Assembly (NCBI GenBank): GCA_003478355.1
Contig: QUFC01000033.1
Location: 1-47,035 of the forward strand
DNA: 47,035 bases
Direction of reading: 5' to 3'
Origin: Lachnospiraceae bacterium AM48-27BH
GTDB taxonomy: Bacteria; Bacillota; Clostridia; Lachnospirales; Lachnospiraceae
How positions within the stretch are numbered: position 1 is the stretch's first letter; each line of letters opens with the position of its first letter. A program made the translations under genes and the position numbers. The notes under the pieces are model-generated. The model was not told the DNA's origin and did not search any database. It saw nothing but the letters and a program-made list of their open reading frames with translations. Below, piece by piece: positions 1 through 7,767 of this stretch.

Positions 1-156
1 AACGCTGAAGGCATCTAAGCGTGAAGCCCCCCTCAAGATGAGATATCCCATACGCAAGTAGTAAGACCCCTTGAAGACGACGAGGTAGATAGGGCAGAGG
101 TGGAAGCGCGGTAACGCGTGTAGCTGACTGTCACTAATAGGTCGAGGGCTTGACCA
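1..156 (+). rRNA. 23S ribosomal RNA, 3' end (partial)
   Basis: The sequence matches the conserved 3' terminus of bacterial 23S rRNA: the GACGACGAGGTAGATAGG helix, the stretch ending in GGTCGAGGGCTTGACC, and the typical pairing with the (unseen) 5' end. The 5' part lies before the window. The exact 3' end is estimated from the E. coli-type ending and could be off by a few bases. No 5S rRNA follows in the roughly 90 bases before the tRNA. Confidence 0.93.
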
Positions 157-244
157 AAAGGAATTAGGGAGCGGCAAAAGCCGCAAGTTGTAACGGATGA
201 ATAGATTTTCAGTGTGTGGTTTTGAGGGTATGTGGAAAGATAAT

Positions 245-317
245 GCGCGAGTGGCTCAGTTGGTGGAGTACAACCTTGCCAAGGTTGGGGTCGCGGGTTC
301 GAGTCCCGTCTCGCGCT
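245..317 (+). tRNA. tRNA-Gly (anticodon GCC)
   Basis: A full cloverleaf can be drawn by eye. The 7-bp acceptor stem GCGCGAG pairs with CTCGCGC, the anticodon stem CAACC/GGTTG encloses the 7-nt loop TTGCCAA with anticodon GCC, and the T arm contains GGTTCGAGTCC. The discriminator base is T, and CCA is not encoded. It lies about 90 bp after the 23S rRNA, so it is probably co-transcribed with the rRNA operon. Confidence 0.96.
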
Positions 318-330
318 CTCATAATTAAGA

Positions 331-365
331 AAAAGGGTATTCAGTAACTGAATATCCTTTTTTTG
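331..365 (+). terminator. Intrinsic terminator after rRNA/tRNA operon
   Basis: An inverted repeat of about 12 bp (AAGGGTATTCAG with CTGAATATCCTT, 3-nt loop, one G.U pair) is followed by a run of seven T. It begins 14 bp after tRNA-Gly and fits Rho-independent termination of the rrn transcript. Confidence 0.88.
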
Positions 366-435
366 TATTCTTTTCCTTGTCAAATCACTTTGCTATTTTG
401 AGTTTAGCTCTCGCAAATTTGCGGAGGAACTCAAG

Positions 436-918
436 ATGGCGATCGAGAAAGTAAAAGAATACTTCAGACAATACGAAATGGAATTCCGGATTCAGGAATT
501 ATCAGAATCCAGTGCTACGGTAGAACTGGCGGCGGAAGCTTTGCATTGCGAGCCTTGCAGGATTGCAAAAACTTTATCGTTTCTGGTGCACGATATGCCG
601 ATTCTGATCGTGACGGCGGGAGATGCAAAGATTGATAATGCGAAGTATCGCCATTACTTTGGCGCGAAAGCCAAGATGCTGACAGCGGATGAGGTGGTGG
701 AGCTGATCGGTCATGCAGTTGGCGGTGTGTGCCCGTTTGCGGTGAAGGCTGGAGTGAAAATCTATCTGGATGAATCCTTGAAACGGTTTCAGACGGTCTT
801 TCCGGCCTGTGGAAGCGGAAATAGTGCCATTGAGCTGACCATTCCAGAGCTGGAGCGGTATTCTTCTTATGAGACCTGGGTGGACGTGTGCAAGGGATGG
901 CAGGTGGAAAATGCCTGA
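436..918 (+). CDS. YbaK/EbsC-family aminoacyl-tRNA editing domain protein
   Basis: This 160-aa protein has the single-domain size of the YbaK/EbsC/ProX-like family. Known members hydrolyse mischarged tRNA (for example Cys- or Ala-tRNA(Pro)) in the cytoplasm. Supporting stretches are the N-terminal 'SSATVELAAEAL' helix, 'RIAKTLSFLV' with the conserved lysine that lies in the active site in this family, and 'GHAVGGVCPF' with the conserved glycine-rich loop. The start at 436 is chosen for the GGAGG box 8 bases upstream. The stop overlaps the next start by 8 bases, so translation is probably coupled to yqeC. The family call is firm; the tRNA substrate cannot be read from sequence. Confidence 0.88.
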   Translation: MAIEKVKEYFRQYEMEFRIQELSESSATVELAAEALHCEPCRIAKTLSFLVHDMPILIVTAGDAKIDNAKYRHYFGAKAKMLTADEVVELIGHAVGGVCPFAVKAGVKIYLDESLKRFQTVFPACGSGNSAIELTIPELERYSSYETWVDVCKGWQVENA

Positions 919-1801
919 ATTTTACCACTGGTCTGGAGATGAGTTTCAGAGAGTACAAATGCTGCTGGATGCATTAGGGTTGGAAACAGGAAGTTTGCAG
1001 ATAAAGTGTCCAGCTGCGGAGATTGCAGAATGCGGCAGTGAGATGGATGGAAAAAGACCGTGCAGGGTGATTTCTATTGTAGGGGCCGGTGGTAAGACCA
1101 GTACCATGTTCCAGCTGGCGAAGGAATATGCTGGGATGGGAAAAAGGGTGATTGTAACTAGCAGCACTCACATTTTCCGACCGGATGGTTATGAGGTGGT
1201 TTTGAAAGATCAGCCGGAGTGGCTGGAGCGGTTGATGGAGTTTACGGAGAAACCAGGTGGGAATATTCTGGTAACTGCGGCGGAAGAAATGGACTGGAAG
1301 AAAGGGAAAAATGACAATTTCCCATGTGATAAAGCGAAAAAAAAGTTAAAAGGAATGGAGCCGCACGAAATTGGCAGGTTGCTCAATTATTGTGATGTAC
1401 TCTTGATTGAGGCGGATGGTTCCAAAGGGCTTCCAGTAAAAGTTCCGGCAGAGCATGAGCCCGTGATCATTCCAGAAACCCAGGTGGTGATTGGATGTGC
1501 GGGTCTGACTGCGATTGGGGAAATGATCCAGGAGGTGTGCTTTCGAAGCGAATTTCTAGAAAGGATAAGAAAAGACGGAAAGGTGACAGAGCAGCTGCTG
1601 GCGGAGATCCTGTGTAGCGAGTCAGGAACCAGAAAGAATGTAGGAAAAAGGGCGTATCGAATTCTATTGAACCAGCTGGACGGAAGCCGGGAAAAAGGTG
1701 CTGCAGAGCAAACGGCCAAATGGATCGACCAGTGGAGTCAAAAGAATGGTAAAGAAAATGTAACGATTGCGGCATCCTGCTATTTGTATACTAAGGATTA
1801 A
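911..1801 (+). CDS. yqeC: Selenium-dependent hydroxylase accessory protein YqeC
   Basis: This protein of about 296 aa has a P-loop, VGAGGKTS near residues 57-64, followed by 'VIVTSSTHIF' and, later, 'DVLLIEADGSKGLPVK', the signature stretch of the YqeC family. YqeC-type proteins accompany selenium-dependent molybdenum hydroxylases; the exact step is unknown, and an ATP-dependent role in cofactor selenation is usually inferred. An upstream ATG at 869 is in frame but would overlap the previous gene by 50 bp. The start at 911 has a GGTGG box and a normal 8-bp overlap. It forms a unit with the YqeB fusion downstream. Confidence 0.86.
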   Translation: MPEFYHWSGDEFQRVQMLLDALGLETGSLQIKCPAAEIAECGSEMDGKRPCRVISIVGAGGKTSTMFQLAKEYAGMGKRVIVTSSTHIFRPDGYEVVLKDQPEWLERLMEFTEKPGGNILVTAAEEMDWKKGKNDNFPCDKAKKKLKGMEPHEIGRLLNYCDVLLIEADGSKGLPVKVPAEHEPVIIPETQVVIGCAGLTAIGEMIQEVCFRSEFLERIRKDGKVTEQLLAEILCSESGTRKNVGKRAYRILLNQLDGSREKGAAEQTAKWIDQWSQKNGKENVTIAASCYLYTKD

Positions 1802-1871
1802 AAATGATGGATGTACCGGTAATGTGAAGTGTAACTGGTGAGCCAGTAGGAATGGGAAGAGGAGATATGAC

Positions 1872-3242
1872 ATGAAAGTCTTGATAAAAGGAGCTGGTGA
1901 CCTGGCGTCAGGAATCGCCTGCAGACTACATCATTGCGGTATGGATGTGGTGATGACAGAGATCGGAATTCCGACGACGGTGCGGCGGACGGTGGCATTT
2001 TCCCCTGCGATCTATGAGGGGATAGCGGAAGTAGAGGGAATAGAGGGCGTTCGCTGCGACAGCCTGGAAGAAATGGTGATCGCAGTGGCAGAGCGAAAAA
2101 TCCCGGTTTTGGAGGATCCGGAGTGTCAACTGGCTATGGAGTGGAGACCGGATGTGGTGGTGGATGCTATTATTGCAAAGAAAAATCTCGGGACGACAAT
2201 CCGTGACGCAAAAATTGTGATCGGTGTTGGCCCTGGATTCACGGCTGGTGCAGACTGCCATTGTGTGGTGGAGACGAAGCGTGGACATGACCTGGGGCGG
2301 GTACTTTGGAAGGGCAGTGCAGTCCCGAATACTGGAGTTCCGGGAATGATCGGCGGATATGCCAAGGAGCGGATCATCCGGGCTTCTGGAGATGGTATTT
2401 TCAAAGGAATGTGCAGGATTGGTGATCTGGTGGAAAAAGGCCAGCTGGTGGGCATGGCAGGAGAGAATCTAATTTATGCGGAAATTCCAGGCGTAGTGCG
2501 TGGACTTTTACAGGATGGCGTTCCGGTGAAAATGGGAATGAAATCCGGTGATATTGATCCAAGAGCGGTGGTAGGAAGCTGTTATACGGTTTCTGATAAA
2601 GCCAGAGCCATTGGCGGAGGTGTGCTGGAGGCGATTTTGACACTGCAGACCAGAATCAGCAGACAGGAACTTCCGACTGCTCTTGTGATGCTGGCGGCAG
2701 GAAACAGTGAAAGGTTTGGAGAAAATAAATTGCTTTATCCTGTAAATGGAAAGCCCATGTATGAGCATCTGGCGGATCAGGTGAATGGACTGGCAGAGAA
2801 TGTTTTCCAGAAAAAAATTGTGGTGACCCAGTATCCTGAACTGGCGGAGCATATGAAAAAAAGAGGGTTCCAGGTCTGTCTCAATGATCAGCCGGAGCTT
2901 GGAATCTCCCATTCGGTTCATCTGGGAGCGGAAGAAGCTTGGAAATGGGAACCGGACGCAGCTATCTGTTTTGCGGTCAGTGACCAGCCATATCTGAGAG
3001 GAACCACATTAGAGATGTTGATCCGGCAGTGGAAAGCCAGTGGAAAAGGTATCGGCGCTCTGGCATATCATGGGGAAATCGGTAATCCGGTGGTGTTTGC
3101 GGAAAAATACCGGAAAGAGCTGATGGAACTGACCGGAGATAAAGGCGGAAAACGGGTTGTGAAACAGCATATGGACGATCTGTATTTAATGGAAGTGGAA
3201 GATGCAGAGGAGTTAAGGGATCTGGATACAAAACCAGTATGA
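1872..3242 (+). CDS. YqeB / MobA-like nucleotidyltransferase fusion (selenium-dependent Mo hydroxylase maturation)
   Basis: This 456-aa two-domain protein has YqeB-family sequence at residues 1 to about 265: a Rossmann-type start 'KGAGDLASGIACRL', 'VGPGFTAGADC' and 'GMIGGYAKERI'. From about residue 268 a MobA/MocA-type nucleotidyltransferase begins with 'MLAAGNSERFGENKLL' and continues with 'AVSDQPYL', where the metal-binding D of this family lies. MocA-type enzymes attach CTP to molybdopterin. YqeB belongs to the selenium-dependent molybdenum hydroxylase system. Fusion of the two puts cofactor nucleotide transfer and the selenium-linked step in one polypeptide. The GGAG box at 1860 supports the start. 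No hydroxylase structural gene or selD lies in the window. Confidence 0.86.
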   Translation: MKVLIKGAGDLASGIACRLHHCGMDVVMTEIGIPTTVRRTVAFSPAIYEGIAEVEGIEGVRCDSLEEMVIAVAERKIPVLEDPECQLAMEWRPDVVVDAIIAKKNLGTTIRDAKIVIGVGPGFTAGADCHCVVETKRGHDLGRVLWKGSAVPNTGVPGMIGGYAKERIIRASGDGIFKGMCRIGDLVEKGQLVGMAGENLIYAEIPGVVRGLLQDGVPVKMGMKSGDIDPRAVVGSCYTVSDKARAIGGGVLEAILTLQTRISRQELPTALVMLAAGNSERFGENKLLYPVNGKPMYEHLADQVNGLAENVFQKKIVVTQYPELAEHMKKRGFQVCLNDQPELGISHSVHLGAEEAWKWEPDAAICFAVSDQPYLRGTTLEMLIRQWKASGKGIGALAYHGEIGNPVVFAEKYRKELMELTGDKGGKRVVKQHMDDLYLMEVEDAEELRDLDTKPV

Positions 3243-3249
3243 TTGTGGG

Positions 3250-3278
3250 TTTACGAAAACGTTTCTAGGTGTTATAAT
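3250..3278 (+). promoter_or_regulatory. Sigma-70-type promoter for SseB-family gene
   Basis: TTTACG and TATAAT are separated by exactly 17 bp, 84 bp upstream of the SseB-family start and just after the YqeB fusion stop. This suggests that the gene has its own promoter. Confidence 0.65.
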
Positions 3279-3361
3279 AAAAAACAGTGATTGTCTGTGT
3301 GGCGGATAAAAAGGAACCATAGGCGAAATGAACGAATGGAAAGAAAGAGGATAGAGAAGAG

Positions 3362-4174
3362 ATGGCCATTGATTATACATTAACTGTTAAGAAGATCCAC
3401 AGTCTGGAGAAGATTTATGTTCTGTTTTCCGCAAGTACTCGTATGCCATTTGTAGAGTGCGATCCAGAAGAGTTTGATGATCAGATCTATATTTTTGCCA
3501 ATGAAGAACTGGCAACGGCAGCTGCGAAAGCTTATGCTGAGAAGCAGATGCCAACTGGTGTGATTCCGATGGAGAAGAGCCAGTATTTGGCATTTTTCGG
3601 AAGCCTGCACTTGATCGGCGTAAACATGCTGGTATTTGAGGATGAAGGCGGAGTGACCAGAATGCCATTAGATGAGATTGCCAGACTGGATCCAAAGGTT
3701 GCAGAAAAGAAAGAAGTGCCGATGCTTAACACAGCACTTCAGCTGACTGTGATTTATTTCATTCAGGAACTGCGTCGTCCGAATCAGAAGAAGGACGATA
3801 TGGTCCGCATGAAACGCTTACAGGAGTTAGAGGAAGAGATGATTGCGGATCTGGTACGTTCCCGTTTTATTCTGGCAGTGGATTTCTCCAAGGTAGAGGG
3901 TGAGATCGAGCCAGGAAAAACAAATCCAAATGTACAGGTTCCAGTTGTAAAAGCACCAAACGGTGATGCGTTCCAGCCGATCTTTACGGATGTATGGGAG
4001 TTCCAGAAATTCCACAAGAATCCAGAAGTGAAGCTGCGTATGGCTCCGATCGAGTTCAAGGGACTGTTAGGCGCGCTGGTTCCACAGGCAAAGGGATTTG
4101 TGCTGAATCCAAATGGTGTGAACCTGATCTTATCCAGAGAGCAGCTGACTGCAATTACGAAGAAATTTTCATAA
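3362..4174 (+). CDS. SseB family protein
   Basis: This 270-aa cytoplasmic protein has no signal or membrane segments. The N-terminal half ('YVLFSASTRMPFVE', 'QIYIFANEELA', 'LHLIGVNMLVFEDEGG') and the C-terminal repeat-like half ('GDAFQPIFTDVWEFQKF', 'GFVLNPNGVNLILSREQL') are typical of SseB-type proteins, whose molecular role is not well defined in Firmicutes. The start ATG at 3362 follows an AGAGGATAGAGAAG stretch. It is a single gene flanked by its own promoter and a strong terminator. Confidence 0.8.
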   Translation: MAIDYTLTVKKIHSLEKIYVLFSASTRMPFVECDPEEFDDQIYIFANEELATAAAKAYAEKQMPTGVIPMEKSQYLAFFGSLHLIGVNMLVFEDEGGVTRMPLDEIARLDPKVAEKKEVPMLNTALQLTVIYFIQELRRPNQKKDDMVRMKRLQELEEEMIADLVRSRFILAVDFSKVEGEIEPGKTNPNVQVPVVKAPNGDAFQPIFTDVWEFQKFHKNPEVKLRMAPIEFKGLLGALVPQAKGFVLNPNGVNLILSREQLTAITKKFS

Positions 4175-4194
4175 GAAGAAAATGGTGATAATCA

Positions 4195-4238
4195 AAAACG
4201 CTGTGATTCATGTTAAGTATGAGTCACAGCGTTTTTAT
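4195..4238. terminator. Bidirectional terminator between convergent genes
   Basis: A perfect stem, AAAACGCTGTGA with TCACAGCGTTTT, carries A and T tracts on its two sides. It sits between the plus-strand SseB gene and the minus-strand MATE genes and can serve both. Confidence 0.85.
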
Positions 4239-4263
4239 TAATAAAGTTTCAGGGTGATCATGG

Positions 4264-5661
4264 TTACCGAATCTTCCGCATCGGACTGAAACCATGGAAA
4301 TAGATCAAAAACAGGATGGAGGTGACCACCCAGGTCATCGGATATGTGAAAATGATGGCGTGAATATTGTGGTGGCTTGGTACGTAAAGAAGCAGCCACA
4401 GCACACGGAGAGCGCATACGCCAGTCATGGTTAAAAACATCGGGAACCAGGAATCACCAATGCCTTTTAAAGAACCGGAGTAGATTTCGATGATGATGTA
4501 AGTGAAGAACGTCGGCACCAGATAGTGAAGCACGTCCATACCGATGGTAAGCACTGCCGGATCTGTGGTAAAGATCTGGAAAATATATTGGCCAAAGTTG
4601 TATAGGAACAGGCTTAAGAAAAGCGTGGTGACAAAACTCATTCCCAGACACACCCGGATTCCCTTGCGGACCCGGTCCATTTTCCCAGCCCCGTAGTTCT
4701 GGCCTACGAAGGTAGTAACAGAGATGGAAAAGGCGCTGATGATCATCCAGAAGATCACATCAATCTTGCCATAAGTGGCCCAGGCCGCAACGGTGTCGGT
4801 TCCCAGGCTGTTGACGCTGGACTGGATGATGATGTTGGAAGTGGTGTACATGGCGGATTGAAGACCCGAAGGAAGACCGATTCGGACGATCCGTTTTAAC
4901 ATCCGCATATCAAGCCCCAGCTTGGAAAAATGAAGCTGGTACATATCGCTTGTCCGCACCAGCACCCAGATCACCAGGAAGGCGCTGACGCACTGGGAAA
5001 GGATGGTTGCCAGAGCAGCTCCAGCAATTCCCATATGGAAATAGACAACAAATACAATATCCAGAATAATATTAGCAAAGCAGCTGGCGATCAGGAAATA
5101 CAATGGCCGTTTGGAATCCCCCACTGCCCGTAAGATACCGGAGCCAATGTTGTAGATCAGATTGGCGATGGTTCCAAGAAAATAGATCCGCATATAGAGA
5201 GTGGCAAAGCCCACAATATCTTCTGGTGTTCCCATGGCATTTAACGCAAATGGAGCACCCACAAATCCAATGACCATGAGAACAGCGCCGCTGATCACAG
5301 AAGCAGTGATAGCAGTGTGGACGGCGTAGCCCACCATTTCCTCCCGTTTTGCCCCGTAATACTGGGAGATGATGACGGTGGCACCGGAAGAAAGTCCTAC
5401 GAAGAAACCGATCAGCAGATTGATGACGGTGCCAGTGGGTCCGCCTACCGCCGCCAGAGCCTGTTTGCCCACAAACCGGCCGACAATGATGGCGTCTACG
5501 GTGTTGTAAAGCTGCTGGAAAAAGGTTCCAAATAAGATTGGGAAGAAAAAGATCAGAAGCTGTTTCCAGATAACGCCTTCCGTGATCTGGTTATTGGAAA
5601 CAGAGTGGTCAGCGGTTTTTGAAGCTGTTTGTTTGATGGATTGCTTTTTTAAGAAGGTCAT
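4264..5661 (-). CDS. MATE family efflux transporter (copy 1)
   Basis: This protein of about 465 aa has roughly twelve hydrophobic segments, as MATE exporters do. Family stretches include 'QQLYNTVDAIIVGRFVG', 'GLSSGATVIISQYYGA' and 'FVGQNYGAGK'. MATE proteins export cationic drugs and dyes using H+ or Na+ gradients; the substrate here is unknown. The start at 5661 (MTFLKKQ) is chosen because it has an AGGAC box; the longer in-frame start at 5766 would run into the neighbouring gene. It lies 58 bp downstream of a second, very similar MATE gene and is probably co-transcribed with it. Confidence 0.9.
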   Translation of the reverse strand: MTFLKKQSIKQTASKTADHSVSNNQITEGVIWKQLLIFFFPILFGTFFQQLYNTVDAIIVGRFVGKQALAAVGGPTGTVINLLIGFFVGLSSGATVIISQYYGAKREEMVGYAVHTAITASVISGAVLMVIGFVGAPFALNAMGTPEDIVGFATLYMRIYFLGTIANLIYNIGSGILRAVGDSKRPLYFLIASCFANIILDIVFVVYFHMGIAGAALATILSQCVSAFLVIWVLVRTSDMYQLHFSKLGLDMRMLKRIVRIGLPSGLQSAMYTTSNIIIQSSVNSLGTDTVAAWATYGKIDVIFWMIISAFSISVTTFVGQNYGAGKMDRVRKGIRVCLGMSFVTTLFLSLFLYNFGQYIFQIFTTDPAVLTIGMDVLHYLVPTFFTYIIIEIYSGSLKGIGDSWFPMFLTMTGVCALRVLWLLLYVPSHHNIHAIIFTYPMTWVVTSILFLIYFHGFSPMRKIR

Positions 5662-5719
5662 ATGCAGGTCCTCATTTGTTGTAAGAATATACGTCAATAG
5701 GAACAATGAATTGGTGTGG

Positions 5720-7099
5720 TTATTGTTTTTCCGGATAACGCCGGAAACGGTAATAGCTGAAGCCATGGAGGTAGATCAAAAACAAAACCGATGTAACCGT
5801 CCAGGTCAATGGATAGGAAAAGATCACCGTGTAAATGCTCCGGTGGCCGGGCACGTAAAGCAGCAGCCACAGCACACGCAGGCCGCAGACTCCAAGCATG
5901 GTGATGAGCATCGGTTTCCAGGAGTCTCCGACACCTTTTAAGGAACTGGAATAGATTTCCAGAATGATGTAGGTGACATAAGTCGGAACCAGGAAACGCA
6001 GGATATGCATACCAATGGAAAGCACTTCCGGGTCGGTGGTAAAGATCCGGAAAATGTATTGGCCAAAGTGATAGAGCACAAAGCTTAAGCAAAGCGTCGA
6101 AACCAGGGTCATCCCCATACAGACTTTAATACCTCTGCGGACCCGCTCTGATTTCCCGGCACCATAATTTTGGCCCACAAAAGTAGTGATGGCAATGCCA
6201 AAGGCACTGACGATCATACCGAAGATGGCGTCAATTTTGCCATAAGCGGCCCAGGCACTGACCGTATCAGTTCCCAGGGCATTGATGCTGGACTGGATGA
6301 TCACGTTAGACATGCCGTACATGGAGGACTGAAGGCCAGATGGCAGTCCGATGTGGATGATCCGTTTTAACATCCGTATGTCCAGTCCAAGTCTGGAAAG
6401 AACCAGCCGGTGCAGGTCCTGGGTGCGAGTTAAAGTAAAGATGACAAGAAATGCGCTGACGCACTGGGAAAAGATCGTAGCGAAAGCGGCTCCCGCAATA
6501 CCAAACTGCAAAAGGATCACAAACAGGATGTCCAGAACAATGTTGGTAAAGCAGCTTGCCATCAGGAAATACAGGGGGCGTTTGGAATCACCAACTGCCC
6601 GCAGGATACCGGAGCCAATGTTATAGATCAGGTTGGGGATGGTTCCAAGAAAATAGATCCGGATATAGAGGGTGGCAAATCCCAACACATCTTCCGGGGT
6701 TCCCATGGCCTGGAGAGCCAGCGGCGCACCAAAGAATCCAACAACAGTCAGAACACCGCCACTGATGATGGAGGCGGTGATGGCAGTATGGACAGCATAA
6801 CCTACCATATCGCTTTGGGCACCGTAATACTGGGAGATAATGACCGTGGCACCAGAGGAAAGGCCGATGAAAAAGCCGATCAGAAGGTTGATGATGGATG
6901 TGGTGGAACCGCCCACCGCAGCCAGAGCCTGTTTTCCAAGAAAACGTCCGACAATGACGGCATCTGCCGTATTATAGAGCTGCTGGAAAAAGGTTCCAAA
7001 TAAAATAGGAAAGAAAAACAGAAGAAGCTGTTGCCAGATAACTCCCTCTGTGATCGGATTGCTGCTGGAACCGGAAGTGGTTTTTGATTGTTGAAACAT
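5720..7099 (-). CDS. MATE family efflux transporter (copy 2)
   Basis: This 459-aa protein is colinear with the downstream copy over its full length, sharing for example 'ITEGVIWxQLLxFFFPILFG' and 'QNYGAGK'. About twelve membrane segments can be seen. The two genes are clearly tandem duplicates that have drifted in sequence. The start is supported by a GAGGGAG box seven bases upstream. A promoter with ideal spacing lies just before it, so this copy is first in the two-gene operon. Confidence 0.92.
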   Translation of the reverse strand: MFQQSKTTSGSSSNPITEGVIWQQLLLFFFPILFGTFFQQLYNTADAVIVGRFLGKQALAAVGGSTTSIINLLIGFFIGLSSGATVIISQYYGAQSDMVGYAVHTAITASIISGGVLTVVGFFGAPLALQAMGTPEDVLGFATLYIRIYFLGTIPNLIYNIGSGILRAVGDSKRPLYFLMASCFTNIVLDILFVILLQFGIAGAAFATIFSQCVSAFLVIFTLTRTQDLHRLVLSRLGLDIRMLKRIIHIGLPSGLQSSMYGMSNVIIQSSINALGTDTVSAWAAYGKIDAIFGMIVSAFGIAITTFVGQNYGAGKSERVRRGIKVCMGMTLVSTLCLSFVLYHFGQYIFRIFTTDPEVLSIGMHILRFLVPTYVTYIILEIYSSSLKGVGDSWKPMLITMLGVCGLRVLWLLLYVPGHRSIYTVIFSYPLTWTVTSVLFLIYLHGFSYYRFRRYPEKQ

Positions 7100-7146
7100 A
7101 AATGCTCCCTCGCCTGCAAAAGTATTTGAAAATATTCTATAAGTGC

Positions 7147-7175
7147 ACTATAACACAGAAAAGGGAAGAAAACAA
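7147..7175 (-). promoter_or_regulatory. Sigma-70-type promoter for the MATE pair
   Basis: On the minus strand, TTGTTT, a 17-bp spacer and TATAGT lie 48 bp upstream of the MATE copy 2 start. The -35 box abuts the stop codon of the preceding gene. Confidence 0.6.
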
Positions 7176-7607
7176 CTAGTCAATCCGGGCTTTTTGGAGG
7201 GCGTTGTCAATGGCATTTAACAGGACCTGGGCAGTGTAACGGGTCTCCATGGAATAGGAAAGATCCTCTGTGGACTGATGGGCTAAAATCTGATTTTCCA
7301 GGTCAGCCATCACCGGTTCCATTAAGGGGTACATGGTGGTAACTGCTTCATCTAAGGACACGAAGGAAACGGAAGTGATGTCAGTGTCATCTACGGTGAC
7401 TTCTACATTCAGGTTCTGATTTCCTAAGGTCAGGGAAGATGTGTAAACTCCTGGAATGTAGGAGGCAGACCGGGCAGGCGTTTCCGATTTTTTGGGGTGG
7501 AACATAACAAACAGCAGGCAGATCAAGAGGATTGCCAGGCCAATAAAAATGGCGGTATAGATAATCTCTTTCATGCGTAAAACCACAATTTTTGTTTTTG
7601 AACTCAT
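7176..7607 (-). CDS. Membrane-anchored protein with FMN-binding-like extracellular part
   Basis: This 143-aa protein has one N-terminal membrane segment (about residues 13-32, 'IYTAIFIGLAILLICLLFVMF') and an outside domain of about 100 residues. The stretch 'PGVYTSSLTLG', followed by 'VEVTVDDTDITSVSFV', resembles the beta strands of small FMN-binding-type domains, but the usual flavinylation motif is not evident. I therefore do not assign a function. The start is set by a clear GGAGG box seven bases upstream. It lies alone between the MATE operon and addB, which is divergent. Confidence 0.65.
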   Translation of the reverse strand: MSSKTKIVVLRMKEIIYTAIFIGLAILLICLLFVMFHPKKSETPARSASYIPGVYTSSLTLGNQNLNVEVTVDDTDITSVSFVSLDEAVTTMYPLMEPVMADLENQILAHQSTEDLSYSMETRYTAQVLLNAIDNALQKARID

Positions 7608-7629
7608 GGTAGAACCTCCGGGAACTCTT

Positions 7630-7638
7630 TGCTATAAT
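7630..7638 (+). promoter_or_regulatory. Extended -10 promoter for addB-addA
   Basis: TGCTATAAT is a consensus extended -10 element. The -35 region 17 bp upstream is weak (TAGAAC). It would give a leader of about 120 nt before addB. That leader holds a small hairpin (GACTG-TTTCG-CAGTC, 7678-7692) and a palindrome (CACTGATCAGTG). Confidence 0.55.
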
Positions 7639-7767
7639 GTATGGAGATGGTTATTGAAATATGTGCAGCGGTTGGGAGACTGTTTCGCAGTCACTGATCA
7701 GTGGGATTGTAGAATGCTTCCGCTGATCATAAAAACATAAATTTCAAGAAGAAAAGGATGGATCAAT

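Noticed and set aside
33..383. 116-codon minus-strand frame across 23S end and tRNA
   Set aside because: It contains the well-known spurious translation of the antisense strand of a tRNA ('RRDSNPRP') and overlaps RNA genes.
869..910. Upstream ATG for yqeC
   Set aside because: It would overlap the previous gene by 50 bp and lacks a ribosome site; the ATG at 911 fits better.
5662..5766. Longer N terminus for MATE copy 1
   Set aside because: The extra 35 residues are not MATE-like and run into the upstream gene; the ATG at 5661 has a ribosome site.
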